This document shows positions 1 to 11,702 of a stretch of DNA of 64,000 bases, piece by piece. Both the position numbers and the translations under genes were made by a program. This stretch comes from Trifolium pratense (taxonomy: Eukaryota; Streptophyta; Magnoliopsida; Fabales; Fabaceae), in assembly GCF_020283565.1 (NCBI RefSeq), contig NC_060063.1:45716856-45780855 (forward strand), read 5' to 3'. The notes under the pieces are model-generated. The model saw only the letters and a program-made list of their open reading frames with translations, did no database searches and was not told where the DNA came from. Each line of letters starts with the position of its first letter. Position 1 is the stretch's first letter.

Positions 1-1910
1 GGCTTTGCCTTATCAGCATACTTCAGCCTTCCTTCATTCAGCGCTTTTTGCACCAAATCCCTGAAAACAACACATTGATAAGTTTTATGTCCCAAATAAT
101 TATGAAACTTACAATAGCCTCTTTTCTTTCTTTGTTCTATTGGTGGTATTTTCATATCTTTTGGCACAATAATTTGGCCGTCAGTTACCAATAAATCAAA
201 AATTTCATCACATTTAGTAATGTCGAAAGTATAAGTCTTCGTAACAAACTTATCATTTTTTGGTTCGATAGGATTTTTTCCATTCGACGGCCTCAATAAT
301 TTGCAAGTGTAAGGAGGCCCAGGCTTTAATTCAGCCACATTAATATCCCTATCGTCGAAATCTAAGTATTCATCACTCAATTCATAATCAACTTCGTTAT
401 CATAGGAATCAACAAAACCTATTTCTTTCTTTTTCTGAAACTTAGAATTTCTAACTTTTTCAGCTTTTAACCTTTCGATTTGTCTCACTCTGTCAGCCAG
501 CTGTGACATGTCTCGAAGGTATTGGGTATCCAATTTCTTTCGAATTGAATAGTCTAACCCACCAGCAGCCATTTCCACTAGCTCGTGTTCAGGCACTTGA
601 GTAAAGCACCTGGACTTCAGCAAACGAAACCTATTTAGATAGTCATCAATTGACTCTTGGCTTTTTCTTTTTACACTGGCTAACTCTTTCAGACTTATCT
701 TGGTTTGGCCCATATAAAATTGCTCATGGAAAGTCCTTTCCAATTGGGCCCAACTATGAATCGAATTGGGAGGCAAAGTTGTAAACCAAGTAAATGCATT
801 CTTGGTAAGCGAATTAGGAAAATATTTCATTCGCAAATTTTCATTATTCGCCAAATTCCCAGACTCAGCTAGATACCTAGCAATATGTTCTACGGTTGAC
901 TCATTAGTGTCCCCGGCAAACTTAGTATATTTTGGGACTTTCCAACCTCTTGGTAACTCGGTTTGCAGCACATATTCAGTGAAGGCAGAGACAAAGTTTG
1001 GCCTTCGACAACCCGTGTTTAGGCCGTTTTGGGCCAAAATCGTTTCGACCATGTTAGCCAAATTGTGTTGGCCAAGCAAGTTATTGTTTTGCACCTCTCG
1101 CACTACCTCGTCAGGATCCTGGTTCCTCCTAACCATTACCACTGGGGGGTTCTGATGTACCACTTGTGGATTTGGGTTAATAACAGGAGGGTTTTGATTT
1201 ACTACTTGAGGCATTTGATTAACCTCGTGAGGATAATAGGTTTCCTCTTGTACGACTGGCGTAGGTGTTGGGTTAGGAACCGTTTCAGTAGCCACATAGG
1301 TTGGCCTTTGCTGCACTGGAGTCGAAGACATTGCAGGTAATATTACTTGTGGAGTAATGGGATTTACTCTAGGAGGTGGTGGAGGTGTCCCAAAAAAATC
1401 TGCAATTCGACTCATTTGAAATGCCAACATTTGATAACTCTCGTTGGTATTCTGAATTAATGGATTAAACACAGTACCAATTTGTTGTGTTAAGAGATTA
1501 ACCATTTCATGGTTACTCTCATCCATTTGCTGTCTCAAAGACAACACAGATGCAGTCGTTAAGGGTGTGGGAGTTACCCTTGACGAAGTATACCTATCAG
1601 ATTCGAAACTTGGCATCCCTAAGCCAAGTGTAGGGGGAGGCCCATACATAAAACTCTGACCTGATGGTGGTTTCGAACGTCCAAGACCGGCAGTCACGGA
1701 CGGAATTGCCATAGTTGGTATTGGCAAAGTTGGAATAACATCATGCACAGTCGAAATGGTTGGACTGGAGAATATTGGAACATTCACCAACTCAGATGTT
1801 ACTAAACTTTGTGGAGGTGGATCGACTCCACCACTCGAACTTGCTTCGCTACTCATCGCACTAGAATTTGGGGTTTTACTAGGATTAGATCTCTGAGTAG
1901 TTTTAACCAT
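1..1910 (-). CDS. Gag polyprotein of Ty3/gypsy element (3' end outside window)
   Basis: The frame starting with ATG at 1910 stays open for all 636 codons to the left edge; I checked it for stops codon by codon. An in-frame stop lies just upstream of the ATG. The N-terminal third is rich in Pro, Gln, Ser and Thr. A Retrotrans_gag-like region follows, with the signature NAFTWFTTLPPNSIHSW and then a helical segment ending near QLADRVRQIERLKAEK. Close to the left edge there is a zinc-knuckle-like CKFHNYLGHKTYQC (C-x2-H-x4-H-x4-C). Gag forms the virus-like particle that packages element RNA in the cytoplasm. Because no stop occurs before the edge, it is probably the start of a gag-pol polyprotein. 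Short frames on the opposite strand here are antisense shadows. Confidence 0.85.
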   Translation of the reverse strand, partial: MVKTTQRSNPSKTPNSSAMSSEASSSGGVDPPPQSLVTSELVNVPIFSSPTISTVHDVIPTLPIPTMAIPSVTAGLGRSKPPSGQSFMYGPPPTLGLGMPSFESDRYTSSRVTPTPLTTASVLSLRQQMDESNHEMVNLLTQQIGTVFNPLIQNTNESYQMLAFQMSRIADFFGTPPPPPRVNPITPQVILPAMSSTPVQQRPTYVATETVPNPTPTPVVQEETYYPHEVNQMPQVVNQNPPVINPNPQVVHQNPPVVMVRRNQDPDEVVREVQNNNLLGQHNLANMVETILAQNGLNTGCRRPNFVSAFTEYVLQTELPRGWKVPKYTKFAGDTNESTVEHIARYLAESGNLANNENLRMKYFPNSLTKNAFTWFTTLPPNSIHSWAQLERTFHEQFYMGQTKISLKELASVKRKSQESIDDYLNRFRLLKSRCFTQVPEHELVEMAAGGLDYSIRKKLDTQYLRDMSQLADRVRQIERLKAEKVRNSKFQKKKEIGFVDSYDNEVDYELSDEYLDFDDRDINVAELKPGPPYTCKLLRPSNGKNPIEPKNDKFVTKTYTFDITKCDEIFDLLVTDGQIIVPKDMKIPPIEQRKKRGYCKFHNYLGHKTYQCVVFRDLVQKALNEGRLKYADKAK

Positions 1911-1997
1911 AACCTAACTTATCATCAGTTATATGCAAGTAACAAGTTTTTATTCCACAACATAAAAATAAACACAATTTTAACAAACACAAAACCC

Positions 1998-2015
1998 GTC
2001 CCACTGGGCGTGCCA
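1998..2015 (-). other. tRNA primer-binding site of partial gypsy element
   Basis: On the minus strand the 18 bases read TGGCACGCCCAGTGGGAC, three bases after the LTR end. TGG at the start matches the complement of a tRNA CCA 3' end. I do not assign the tRNA species. Confidence 0.75.
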
Positions 2016-2018
2016 ATT

Positions 2019-2793
2019 TGTTTACGTTGGAATTTGGTAAACAACCGCTAGTTTAAGTGTTTAAACTCGCGAGATCAACTAGTAAATCTCAGGACAATTT
2101 TGTGTTTATTCGTTGTAAGAAAACTGTTTGAATGATCGTTTTAATAAGGAAATGAACACTTAGGAATTAAAATGTTTTAAAGCATACAAGAGAAACTAAT
2201 TCGAATCGCCTCGAAGTAGCGGTTTCTCAAGCAAGTATCTGAATTTAAACTTGGAGAAGATTACTGGAAACAAATTGCATTGAATGAAAAACAATTACAA
2301 ATAAAGATGGTTCACAAAACATACATTGCTCTTCTGAATTCCGTTCGTTCGATCGCTGAGTACTTAGAATTTTAGAGAGAGTGTTTGTATAAAATTTTGT
2401 GACCCTTGTTCTGAATGAAAAACTACTATAAATACTACTACAAAGTGGTAACTGTTTCTCGATCATCTGGACGCTCCTCCATTTGCCACGTCGACCACGT
2501 TCTCCATTTTCATCTTCCATTCCTTCAGCGCGCGCCAATGCCTTTCGGGCCGCTCGTTGCTTCGTCTTTGGGCTTGGCCCAACTCTCTATCAGTTTGATT
2601 TCGTGCTTTCGATAGCCTTCTGACAAAACCAAAATTGGGCGCGTTGTCCATATCTTTCGAAGCGCCTTTTGGCTTCGACCCAGTTGGCTTTCGACGCCAA
2701 CTTTGAAAGTTTTATTTTAACAATATCACTTCCAAATAAATATTGGCCCCACCAATTATATTTAATTGATAAATACCAAATTTATATCCAACA
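2019..2793 (-). repeat. 5' LTR of the partial Ty3/gypsy element
   Basis: This 775-bp segment begins TGTT and ends AACA on either strand, the usual LTR inverted ends. Its element-3' end lies 3 bp from a primer-binding site, which orients it as the 5' LTR of the minus-strand element. The partner LTR is outside the window, so the boundaries rest on the termini and PBS rather than on a two-LTR alignment. Confidence 0.75.
2426..2434 (-). promoter_or_regulatory. Probable TATA box in gypsy 5' LTR
   Basis: The minus strand reads TATTTATAG inside the LTR, about 360 bp from its outer end. That is a plausible U3/R position for starting element RNA. No start site can be seen directly. Confidence 0.4.
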
Positions 2794-3439
2794 GATACAT
2801 ACAATGAAATTAAATCTAAGTAGGTAAATAATTTATTTATTTTGAAAGTATCCTTATTCCTTAGTAGTAGTAATAACAATAACTATTTATTGGGAGGGGT
2901 CAACTAATAGAGATGGATATAGAAAAATAATAATAACAGTAATCAAATATAATGTACTTTTTTTTTCGTTAAGAATGTACACTGATTTTTTAATTTATTT
3001 GCTGCTTTGATTGCCTTAATTTTTAACGAATTATACTTGAAAAAGATGTATTCAAGTATTACAACAAAATATAAGTGTTAGTGAAATATTCTCTTTAGGT
3101 TTTCCATATTACTCTCAGATTCTTCAAAATTCCAATTTTAGCCTTGAATACAAGTTGGAAGTTACGTTTCGATTAGTATGTGTGGTGGTTCGAAAGATAG
3201 AATTTGCTTGATGGGTTTCATATCCTACGTTTCGAATCAGTTTAATATTAAACCATATTAGAACCTTTCTTTCCATTTCGCTTTGTATGAGTTCAAACCC
3301 CAAATGTTGTGTTCTTCACATTCTAAATTCTAGTATAAATTCATCCATTGATTTTTATCGTATGTCAAAGACATAAAATTTCCGGACCATATTTTTTTCT
3401 AAGTTTTTTTTTTTTTTTACAAATTTTTTTTCTAAGTTT
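2794..3439. other. AT-rich spacer, no gene seen
   Basis: This stretch between the gypsy LTR and the LINE relic is AT-rich with homopolymer T runs near its right end. I see no coding frame with recognisable similarity, no RNA gene and no clear transposon ends. Confidence 0.5.
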
Positions 3440-4560
3440 TTTTTTTGGATAAAAAGAGGGCCGAAGCCCAGCAAAGAAATTAAACTACAATAAATCTAGG
3501 GGTCGCTATCCCCATAACATCAGCTAGTAACAAAGAACTCAGTTGAGCTGGACAATGCTCAGAGGAGGCTCGCATGCATGTGCGAGGTGTGCGACGGCAT
3601 AGGGTCTCAAAATTTTGAGGGCCTCAACTCAAAATTTTGAGGTCCTATAATATTACTTATATATTATTTATACCTATAAAATATCAGATGTATATTAATA
3701 GATTAATTTTTAGGCCCTAAAATAATAGTTATATATTGTTAATGTTCATAAATATCATGAGTATCAATATATTAATTATCTATACTCGTAAATATAGTTC
3801 TAGTCCATTTTAATCTTTGCATAAAATTTAATCTTAGATTATGATGTTCCTTTTTGACGTTATATTCAAAGATAATTATTTTGTATTTCTTGTTCCATTT
3901 AATTTAATGTAAGATTTAATATTGATAATTTATATGTTTACAAGAATGTTTTTTTTTATATTATATGCATTTTAAATCGATAATTTTTTAAATTTTTTTT
4001 TATTAAGGGGTCACTTTTATATTTTGCACAGAGCCCTAAAACTCGGAGACGCCCCTGACAATGCTCATAGATCATCAAAGTACCCTCTTGCTGACAACCA
4101 ATATTAGCCAGCGCATCCGCACACTTGTTTGCTTCACGATAGGAATGACAAATTTTGATCTCCCAATCTAACTCAAGAAACCGACGTATTTGTTGAACTA
4201 ATCTCCAACCCACCACACTTCCTTTGCTTCCATTTTTTAAAGTATAAACAACAACCATGGAATCAACTCTCAATTCGACCTTTTTCAATCCACGCTCCCA
4301 AGCTAGCCTCAACCCTTCGTATACCCCCCATAGCTCTGCTTCATACGCGCTACAATTCCCTATTTTTTTGGAAAAACCTCCACACCAATTACCTTGACAT
4401 TCACGGATGAGACCACCACAGCCTCCTACTTGATTATCCTTGCTTGCTCCATCAGTATTTAAGCACACCCAGCCATTTATAGGAGGCTTCCATGCAATAG
4501 ATACCACTGTAATCTTGTCTCTTCCACAGTCCATAATGCATCTGAGACTACTTCACAATC
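3440..4560 (-). pseudogene. LINE 3'-end relic: RNase H-like domain, split by a DNA element
   Basis: The minus strand from 4534 encodes a plant LINE-type RNase H domain. It contains WVCLNTDGASK (first Asp region), YEAELWGVYEGLRLAW (Glu), VELRVDSMVVV (Asp) and YREANKCADALAN (His/Asn region). Coding is interrupted at 4056 by a 496-bp insertion flanked by a 10-bp duplication. The original frame resumes to the left of the insertion (3550 down to about 3484) and ends in a short untranslated tail with a T run on the plus strand, i.e. a poly(A) end on the minus strand. The 5' part is missing: a copia relic abuts at about 4560. It is a dead 5'-truncated LINE whose domain would have processed RNA during target-primed reverse transcription. 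Confidence 0.8.
3561..4056. mobile_element. Non-autonomous DNA transposon inserted in LINE relic (copy 1 of family)
   Basis: The 496-bp element is bounded by GACAATGCTC on both sides (3551-3560 and 4057-4066), a perfect 10-bp target duplication. Its ends are imperfect inverted repeats (AGAGGAGGCTC against AGGGGCGTCTC, 8 of 11 matching). It has no coding capacity. A second copy of the family lies at 47550-48040. The duplication length suits a Mutator-like or hAT-like element, but the superfamily is unresolved. Confidence 0.75.
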
Positions 4561-4566
4561 CTCTTC

Positions 4567-5095
4567 TAACTGTAAGTATCCTATTTCATCTTTTATATCA
4601 TGTGACATTTTATCTTCTGAACTCAAACACTATGCTCTCAATATTTCCACTATCAATGAACCAACATGCTATGAAGAGGCCATGAGTAATCAAAATTGGA
4701 AAAATGCTGTCAATAATGAACTGTCTACACTGGTGATGAATAATACTTGGGATTTGGTTCAATTACCTCCTCATAAAAAGGCTACTGGGTGTAAATGGGT
4801 CTTCAAATTGAAATTACATGCTGATGGTACAGTTGAGAAATACAAGGCACATTTAGTTGCAGAGTAGTTCACACAAACTGAAGGAATAGATTACATGGAT
4901 ACCTTTCGTTGAGAGTATTCTTGCCTTTAGCTGCTTCTCAAAACAGGCCTCTATTCCTTACATCAGTACTTGCAACCCCCACCTGGCTTAATCACTCAGC
5001 ACCCTAACAACTTGGTATGCAAGTTACAGAGATCCTTACTATGCAAGGCAGACAGATCTTCTTTTACCGACTCTGACAACAGGTTGGTTTGAACT
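4567..5095 (+). pseudogene. Ty1/copia reverse transcriptase relic
   Basis: The plus strand encodes the N-terminal border of a copia reverse transcriptase. The motifs appear in the expected order: EPTCYEEAMSNQNWKNA, then NNTWDLVQLPPHKK, then GCKWVFKLKLHADGTVEKYK. The frame then hits a TAG at 4866, where the family normally has Lys-Gly-Phe-Thr-Gln, and afterwards it shifts and loses sequence. The YVDD region is not recognisable. It is a truncated, dead fragment lying head-on against the LINE relic. Confidence 0.8.
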
Positions 5096-5487
5096 TTGAA
5101 TATTTGGTATAGCAATATATATGTCTCATCTCCAGGGAAACTTTGTGTGTCATACCTTACATTGAGTGATATATAGTTTTTTTCCCACATTTCAGATAAC
5201 TAAAATTGATTTTCAAATCTTTTTTCATTAAAGAAAAATAGAATCTTTATTTTTAAAAACAAAACCATTTTATGTTAATATTTTTTAATTAAAAAAAAAA
5301 GTACCGTAAAAAAAAAAGAAAAAGAAGTTTCAGTTTTCATCTTCTACCAAAACTATTTGCCGTAGAACCAGAGATAACGAAGTAGAAGAGGACTCCGGCG
5401 ATTGAAGAAGACGACGATGAATACGATCACGACGGTGGAAACAAACGATTTTCGGCGAAGCCTGAACCATGAAGAAGAAGTAAAGTA
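5096..5487. other. AT-rich spacer
   Basis: No gene is seen. A less AT-rich patch near 5340-5470 (GAAGAAGACGACGATG-like) resembles simple coding-like sequence but has no supported frame. Long A and T runs flank it. Confidence 0.4.
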
Positions 5488-5846
5488 AAGTTATGCAGAA
5501 AAAAGTAAAGTTTTGTTTTTAAAAAATAAATATTCTTTTTTTTTAATTAAAAAAGACTTGAAAATAAATCTTTAAAATTTTTAATTTAAAAATAAATTTT
5601 ATTTCGGAGTAAATCTTGGAGTAAATCTTTATTTTTGGTGCAAAATAAAAAAAAATTCGTTTTTTTTTTTTTATTTTAGGATTTTTTTTAAAAAAAATTA
5701 TGCAGAAAAACAGTAAAGTTTTGTTTTCAAAAATAAAGATTCTATTTTTTTTAATTAAAAAAGATTTGAAAATAAATCTTTAAAATTTTTAATTTAAAAT
5801 TAAATTTTATTTGGGAGTAAATCTTTATTTTTTGTGCAAAATAATT
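5488..5846. repeat. Direct duplication of about 150 bp in AT-rich DNA
   Basis: The block at about 5493-5650 is repeated at about 5700-5846. Both start ATGCAGAAAAA and end in TTTATTTTT then GTGCAAAATAA, sharing AAATAAATCTTTAAAATTT in the middle. The copies differ by small indels, so this is an old local duplication. Confidence 0.7.
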
Positions 5847-6443
5847 AAATTTTAATATAAATGATTTTTTTCCACGTGTATAAGTCACGTCAGCATATGT
5901 GCACAGTCACATGTCCTGCTGTACACTAAGAGAGCAAAATGAGGGAATCAATGTTTTGCAAGGAGGTAAACAAAAAAGGGGTAAACGAAAATTTGCTTAT
6001 TTTGCAGGGGGTAAATTTGCTTATTTTGCAGGGATAACCAAACCTAGCTAAATAAAAATAACAAATCTAACTAAAATATAATTAAATTAAATTTATGTAA
6101 AATAATAAAATACTAAAGACCTTCTACAATGAATTCACATAAAACAAAGTACCAATGAGATGAAAGGAGAAACAGTCTTTTTTTTTTTGGTACAAGGGAG
6201 AAACGGTCATTAATCTCACAGTTTTTCACTTTTTCGAATTTGGATTCTAATTTAGGAAGAAGAAAAAGGGCAATTTCATGCTCACTTTCTACCCTTCTCT
6301 ATCAATTTCAATTTATTTTTTTGACACATCAATTGTAAGTTGAAAGTGGAAGTTTGACAAATTATGCGAGATAATGAAAATCAATGGAGAAACGAATTGA
6401 GAAAGATGAATGGGTAATACCATTTACTTCGAGCCAATATAGT
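5847..6443. other. Spacer with a transposon-like end
   Basis: The spacer between the duplicated AT-rich block and the F-box gene includes a tandem TTTGCTTATTTTGCAGGG at 5992-6032. This resembles the ACCCCCTGCAAAAT-type ends of the Mutator-like element at 50524-51760. No matching opposite end was found, so it is either a fragment or a chance resemblance. No gene was recognised. Confidence 0.35.
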
Positions 6444-8251
6444 CTAGAGGTCCAAATATAGTCTAGAGGTAATATTACTTTGAGCCGGAAAATTTGGCAA
6501 CGATTCTAACATGGTCCCATAATTTGTTGTAGATCTAGCGTCACGCCACCAACACTTAGTATCATCTTTTCTTCTCCTTAGCGTTTCATAAAAAAACTGT
6601 AGTTTTAGACAATTAATAAAAAGAAAAAAAAAAGAGTTAGAAATGATAAAAGATTGAAGGTAACACACACACTTGCGCAACTTGAAATTAAAGGAACATG
6701 AGAAACAATGACATACCTCAACGAATGCTTTGCTAGAATGTATAGGATTAATGCAAGTATCCAAGTCCCAAGATATAGTTTCAGGGACACAACACAAAAG
6801 TAAGAAATCAACAATATCTGAATAAAAAGTTTCATTTATTTCTGAAAGAATGTATAGGTCCATATGCTTGATACTTGGTGGAGGGGATGGAATATCCAAC
6901 AACTCTAGTTTTGGTGCATCCTACATATAAAGTAAGGGCAAATTAATACTCACAATTTAAATATATAGATCGAATTAATGAATGAACCAAACAAGTAGTT
7001 AATATTCATATTCATACTCACCACATAATTATGAAAGATGGAGAGAGATAGTGATATAAAAACATTTTGAGGTTTGATATTTTGGAGAACTTCCCTCACA
7101 TAAAAAACATCAAAATCATCAATCAAGATACTAAGACGGACTTGTAGTTGAGTAGACATGTTTAAAAAAGATATAATAGGTTTTGAGCCGTTAAAACGAT
7201 CAAATCCACATGACAATAGATTTGGAGCATCAATGTTGGCCTCCTTCAAGTTAGAGCAATCCGATACCTTTAAATATTTAAGTTGAACACTTGAAATATT
7301 AATCGTATCTGACAGTATACAATGCCATATCTCCAACGTCTCAAGAAATGGAAATTTTGGTAATAGTTCAAGAAACCATTTTTCTGTGATAATAGTATTA
7401 CCATTAAAACACAAGAGCAACTCTTTTAAATATTTGCAGTGAATAAAATCAATCTTAAATGGTGTGTTCAAACGATCATGGCAATAATATAAACTCTTAA
7501 GACTCGAAGCTTCATCGATATAAACCTCTTTTATTCCATCAACATAAACTGTCTTGAGCTTTTGTAGACCATGCATGCTCAAACACTTCATACTGCCACT
7601 TAAAAGCATCAAAATTATAACTTCAATCAAAGGACAGCAAGAAATGAGACGCTCAATTGCTTGTTTATCTTCCAAAAGGACATGCAACAAATGTAATTCT
7701 CTCAACGAGAAAAACTTATTAATCGAATGATTCATGAATGCTTGATCGACTCTAATACCCCCTTCTAACATCAACTTGGTAAGTGATTTGACTTCAATTA
7801 CACCCTTCGGTAAGACATAACATTCGCCCCCCCGACCTTTCTCATCCTGGCTGATGGAACCATCTTTAGGCAAACAAATACTTAAAATTTCAACACCACT
7901 TTCAACGACCAACTTCAAGCAAAGATCAAGATCATTTGGCACGCAGCGAAGATCTAATATAGCAAAGTAAAATTCTTTGATGGCCAACCTTCGGTCCCAA
8001 AACCATAATAATCTGCTCTTTACATATTCAATGAAGTCCTTACTCTTCCTAGGTAAATCTTCCGTTGGTTGTATCGACTCTGTTATGAAATCAAAATCGC
8101 AAAAACATAAGTAGGGAAAAGTATACCATGTATCTAACCAAGTCTTTGACAAAACACTTGTCCTAGCAGCATCTTCCGATATTAGCCTTGATAGTATGTT
8201 ATGAAGAATGAATTTTGGTAGATTTGACAATTTGTCCTCCGCTTCTTCCAT
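6444..8251 (-). CDS. F-box/LRR/FBD-like protein
   Basis: Three exons on the minus strand join in frame: 8251-7022, 6920-6717 and 6596-6444. Both introns are phase 0 with GT/AG borders (GTGAGT at 7021; GTATGT at 6716). The product is about 528 aa. The F-box is near residues 8-45 (LSNLPKFILHNILSRL, then RTSVLSKTW). Leucine-rich-repeat-like segments follow (ELHLLHVLLEDKQAIERLISCCP), and the C-terminus (KCWWRD region) has the position of an FBD domain. Plant F-box proteins of this type are predicted substrate receptors of SCF ubiquitin ligases. The start at 8251 fits the usual family N-terminus; an in-frame ATG at 8320 would add 23 residues. The target is unknown. The frame is intact, but expression cannot be judged, and family members are often young or decaying. 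Confidence 0.8.
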
Positions 8252-8320
8252 TTCTGATGTGAAAGCAACAAGAACAACCTTTGAGACTCTGTTAAATTTA
8301 TTCATAATCACGTGTTGCAA

Positions 8321-8779
8321 AGAATCACGCCTTTAATAAAATAAATTTTTATGCTATTAACTATTAACGAACAACAAAACAGATACTTAATTTTATTTTG
8401 ATTTTATAACAAGAATCTGAACCAGTGGAAGATTATAATCAAATCAAATATCAAATATATATGAAATAAAGCAAAAACAACAACCGCTAATTGATACACT
8501 ATGTATAAACACCGAAAATACAAATTATGATATAGAGATGTTAATTTCATTTGTAAATAGAGATTTCCGAGGGATTGTTCTATTTGGGGACTTAAAGATG
8601 AGAAATTTTTCTCCGTGGTGATCGGGATGAGAATATTTTCTCCGTGATGAAAAAGTTCAACCGAAAGAGATTTGGGAATGGGGACGAGATTTTATCTCCC
8701 GGCCAGCCGAGACTTCGTCTCCGAAAATTTTATTAAAATAGCATGTATTAATAGGATGGTGTGTACGCGATCACAGAGG
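8321..8779. other. Upstream region of F-box gene with degenerate repeat
   Basis: AT-rich DNA precedes the minus-strand F-box gene. From about 8570 a purine-rich stretch with repeated TTTCTCCGTG and GGGGACGAG motifs resembles a plant repeat; similar wording recurs at 9340-9430 beyond the LINE relic. No promoter element can be named with confidence. Confidence 0.3.
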
Positions 8780-9095
8780 GCAATTTATTTTGGGACGAAG
8801 ATATGTGATCCAAGGAAGATGTGCTATACACCAAGGGGAGGCAAGTGCACCGTTGGAAACAATGAAGGAACTAAGCCAAAGAGGATTCACAAATGTTTTA
8901 TTTGAAACCGATTCTAAAAATGTAGCGAATGGAATCCATCATATGTGGAATGGTGTATCTGAATTTAGTTCCATTATTCATAGGTAGGATCAGATGTATT
9001 TTGTTTTTTCATTCGGACATTGAGGTAAAGTCTATAAAGCGATAAGCGAATATGATTGCTCACACGCTTGCTAGTGCGGCCATTTCTTGACCTAG
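8780..9095 (+). pseudogene. LINE RNase H relic
   Basis: The plus strand encodes GRRYVIQGRCAIHQGEASAP, then LETMKELSQRGFTNVLFETD and SKNVANGIHHMWNGVSEFSS. This is the core of a plant LINE-type RNase H domain, with the Glu (GEA) and Asp (ETD) active-site positions visible. A stop follows at about 8988, and the C-terminal ANMIAHTLA-type region is only recognisable in shifted frames. The family matches the LINE at 52150-53135. It ends at a long (TA)n tract. Confidence 0.7.
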
Positions 9096-9098
9096 TCG

Positions 9099-10254
<1,156 letters not shown>

Positions 10255-10263
10255 TTTAAAAGA

Positions 10264-10600
10264 GGCAAAATTACACTACAAGTCCTTTATCTTATTTTTT
10301 TGTAACAGTTTGGTCTTTTATCTTTTTTTTGTAACAATTTGGTCCTTTATCTTTTTTTTTGTAACACTTTGGTCCTTATCTTATTTATTTATAAAAAATA
10401 AAGGACCAACGTGTTACAAATAACAAATGATAAAGAACCAAACTGTTACAAAAAAGGGGACTAAAGTGTTACAAATAAAAAACATAAAGGACTAAAGTGT
10501 TACAAATAAAAGATAAAGGACCAAAGTGTTACAAAAAAAAGATAAAGGACCAAAATGTTACAAAAAAATAAAATAAAGGATCTGTAGTGTAATTTTGCCA
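10264..10600. mobile_element. Foldback (Mutator-like) MITE made of tandem subrepeats
   Basis: The 337-bp element starts GGCAAAATTACACTACA and ends with the inverse TGTAGTGTAATTTTGCC. It is flanked by a 9-bp direct duplication TTTAAAAGA (10255-10263 and 10601-10609). Each arm consists of repeated units of roughly 25-32 bp with the core GGACCAAAGTGTTACAAA, in inverted orientation about a centre near 10390, so the whole element could fold into one hairpin. The 9-bp duplication points to the Mutator superfamily. It has no coding capacity. Confidence 0.8.
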
Positions 10601-10903
10601 TTTAAAAGAAGATGATACTCATACTAGAGTTCATACATGTTTTCTTCTATGATTAACCAACAATACAATCATACTGTCAAAAAAAACCAACAATACAATG
10701 AGATGTAAAGTGCAATTGCATATGGAGAGCAAACAAAATCCCAGAGGCACATAAGCATAATCTAAGTGAAATGTGTATTATCTCTATATATTCACTCACT
10801 TAGAAACACAGTTCCATTCCATCATAGGGATTGAGCCACCAGTTGCCACTATTTCCTACTCAAGCTGCAATTAGTATCCACAAAAGAAATATAAATTACA
10901 AGA

Positions 10904-10997
10904 TGTGGTAAGCCTGAAATGTTGGTTCATTGTGAACTTTTCTAGGTCTGTTCTTCTTGGGCTGAGCCACATTTAATCTGTAGCAATTCCTAGAGTG
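10904..10997 (-). pseudogene. Unidentified exon-like fragment
   Basis: The minus strand after an AG at about 10999 reads NCYRLNVAQPKKNRPRKV, then HNEPTFQ, before a stop. It has exon-like composition and a T-rich acceptor tract, but I do not recognise the family. It sits at the downstream end of the exon-fragment composite. Confidence 0.3.
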
Positions 10998-11125
10998 AAA
11001 TTGAAACAATGTAGTAGATGTCTATAGCATTATAGCTCAATATTTACAACACAAGATTAAAACAAAATGCAAGTTATGAAATAACAAAACCTATTACCAT
11101 ATTTTATTAGTTTATATTTGTACCT

Positions 11126-11431
11126 CTCTGAAAACTGGAAGACAATACCAACCCTTTTCGGCACCAACGGCTTTGTAGATTGACTAGAATTCCCATCATC
11201 CCCAAAAAAATATATGTGAATGGATCCAGATGTTGGTTTCTTATTCCTGCAAGGAACTATATGGAATGAAAGAAGGCCATGAGGAGGAGCAACAATAATT
11301 AACTAGACAGGTAGATAACATGAATGTTCAATAAAGCAGATTTACAAAAGAGTAAAAAGATGTAAGACCTGCAAGAGAGTTGTTTTTCCGCTTCCACTCT
11401 GTCCGAAAATTAGACCTAAACTGTGGCAATT
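11126..11431 (-). pseudogene. ABC transporter ATPase fragment (ABCI11/NAP14-like)
   Basis: Two exon-like blocks lie on the minus strand. The first, about 11430-11370, encodes LGLIFGQSGSGKTTLLQ, a Walker A motif (GQSGSGKT) with a GT donor after the codon for Gln. The second, about 11259-11126, encodes KKPTSGSIHIYFFGDDG and then VGIVFQFSER (Q-loop region), again followed by a GT. The spacing matches plant non-intrinsic ABC proteins of the ABCI11/NAP14 kind. Walker B and the signature motif are missing, so it cannot be a working ATPase. The family call rests on remembered similarity. Confidence 0.6.
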
Positions 11432-11702
11432 GACAGAAATGAGTTACCGCACAAATGAAAAATCATTTTCTCCTTTAGAACATATGTAAAACATCCAGCA
11501 TTTATATGTTAAATAGTTTATCTAGAATGCTAGTTAAAGTGGTTTTATGAGGGACTACAAGGAGATACAGTAGGTCTTTATCTAGTTTAACCAGGATAGA
11601 TACAAGGAGATACATGATGCTAGTTTGACCAGGGACTACAAGGGGATATAGTAGGTCCTTATATTTTAGCATTGGTTCAATAAAATAGTATACCTTTGCA
11701 CT

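Larger units (their letters stand above)
1..2793 (-). mobile_element. Ty3/gypsy LTR retrotransposon, 5' part only (runs off left edge)
   Basis: A minus-strand LTR retrotransposon is entered from its 5' end. In element order it shows the 5' LTR (2793 to 2019), a primer-binding site (2015 to 1998), a short leader, and a gag frame open from 1910 to the window edge. Protease, reverse transcriptase, integrase and the 3' LTR must lie to the left of the window. LTR termini are TGTT and AACA. The base composition and intact gag suggest a fairly recent element. The target duplication cannot be checked because the other end is missing; the 5 bp right of the LTR are GATAC. Confidence 0.85.

Noticed and set aside
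2245..2651. Short frames on both strands inside the gypsy LTR
   Set aside because: LTR non-coding DNA between clear TGTT/AACA ends; no protein family.
5940..6045. Full Mutator-like element with GCAGGGGGTAAA-type end
   Set aside because: Only one end-like sequence is visible; no inverted partner or 9-bp duplication could be found nearby.
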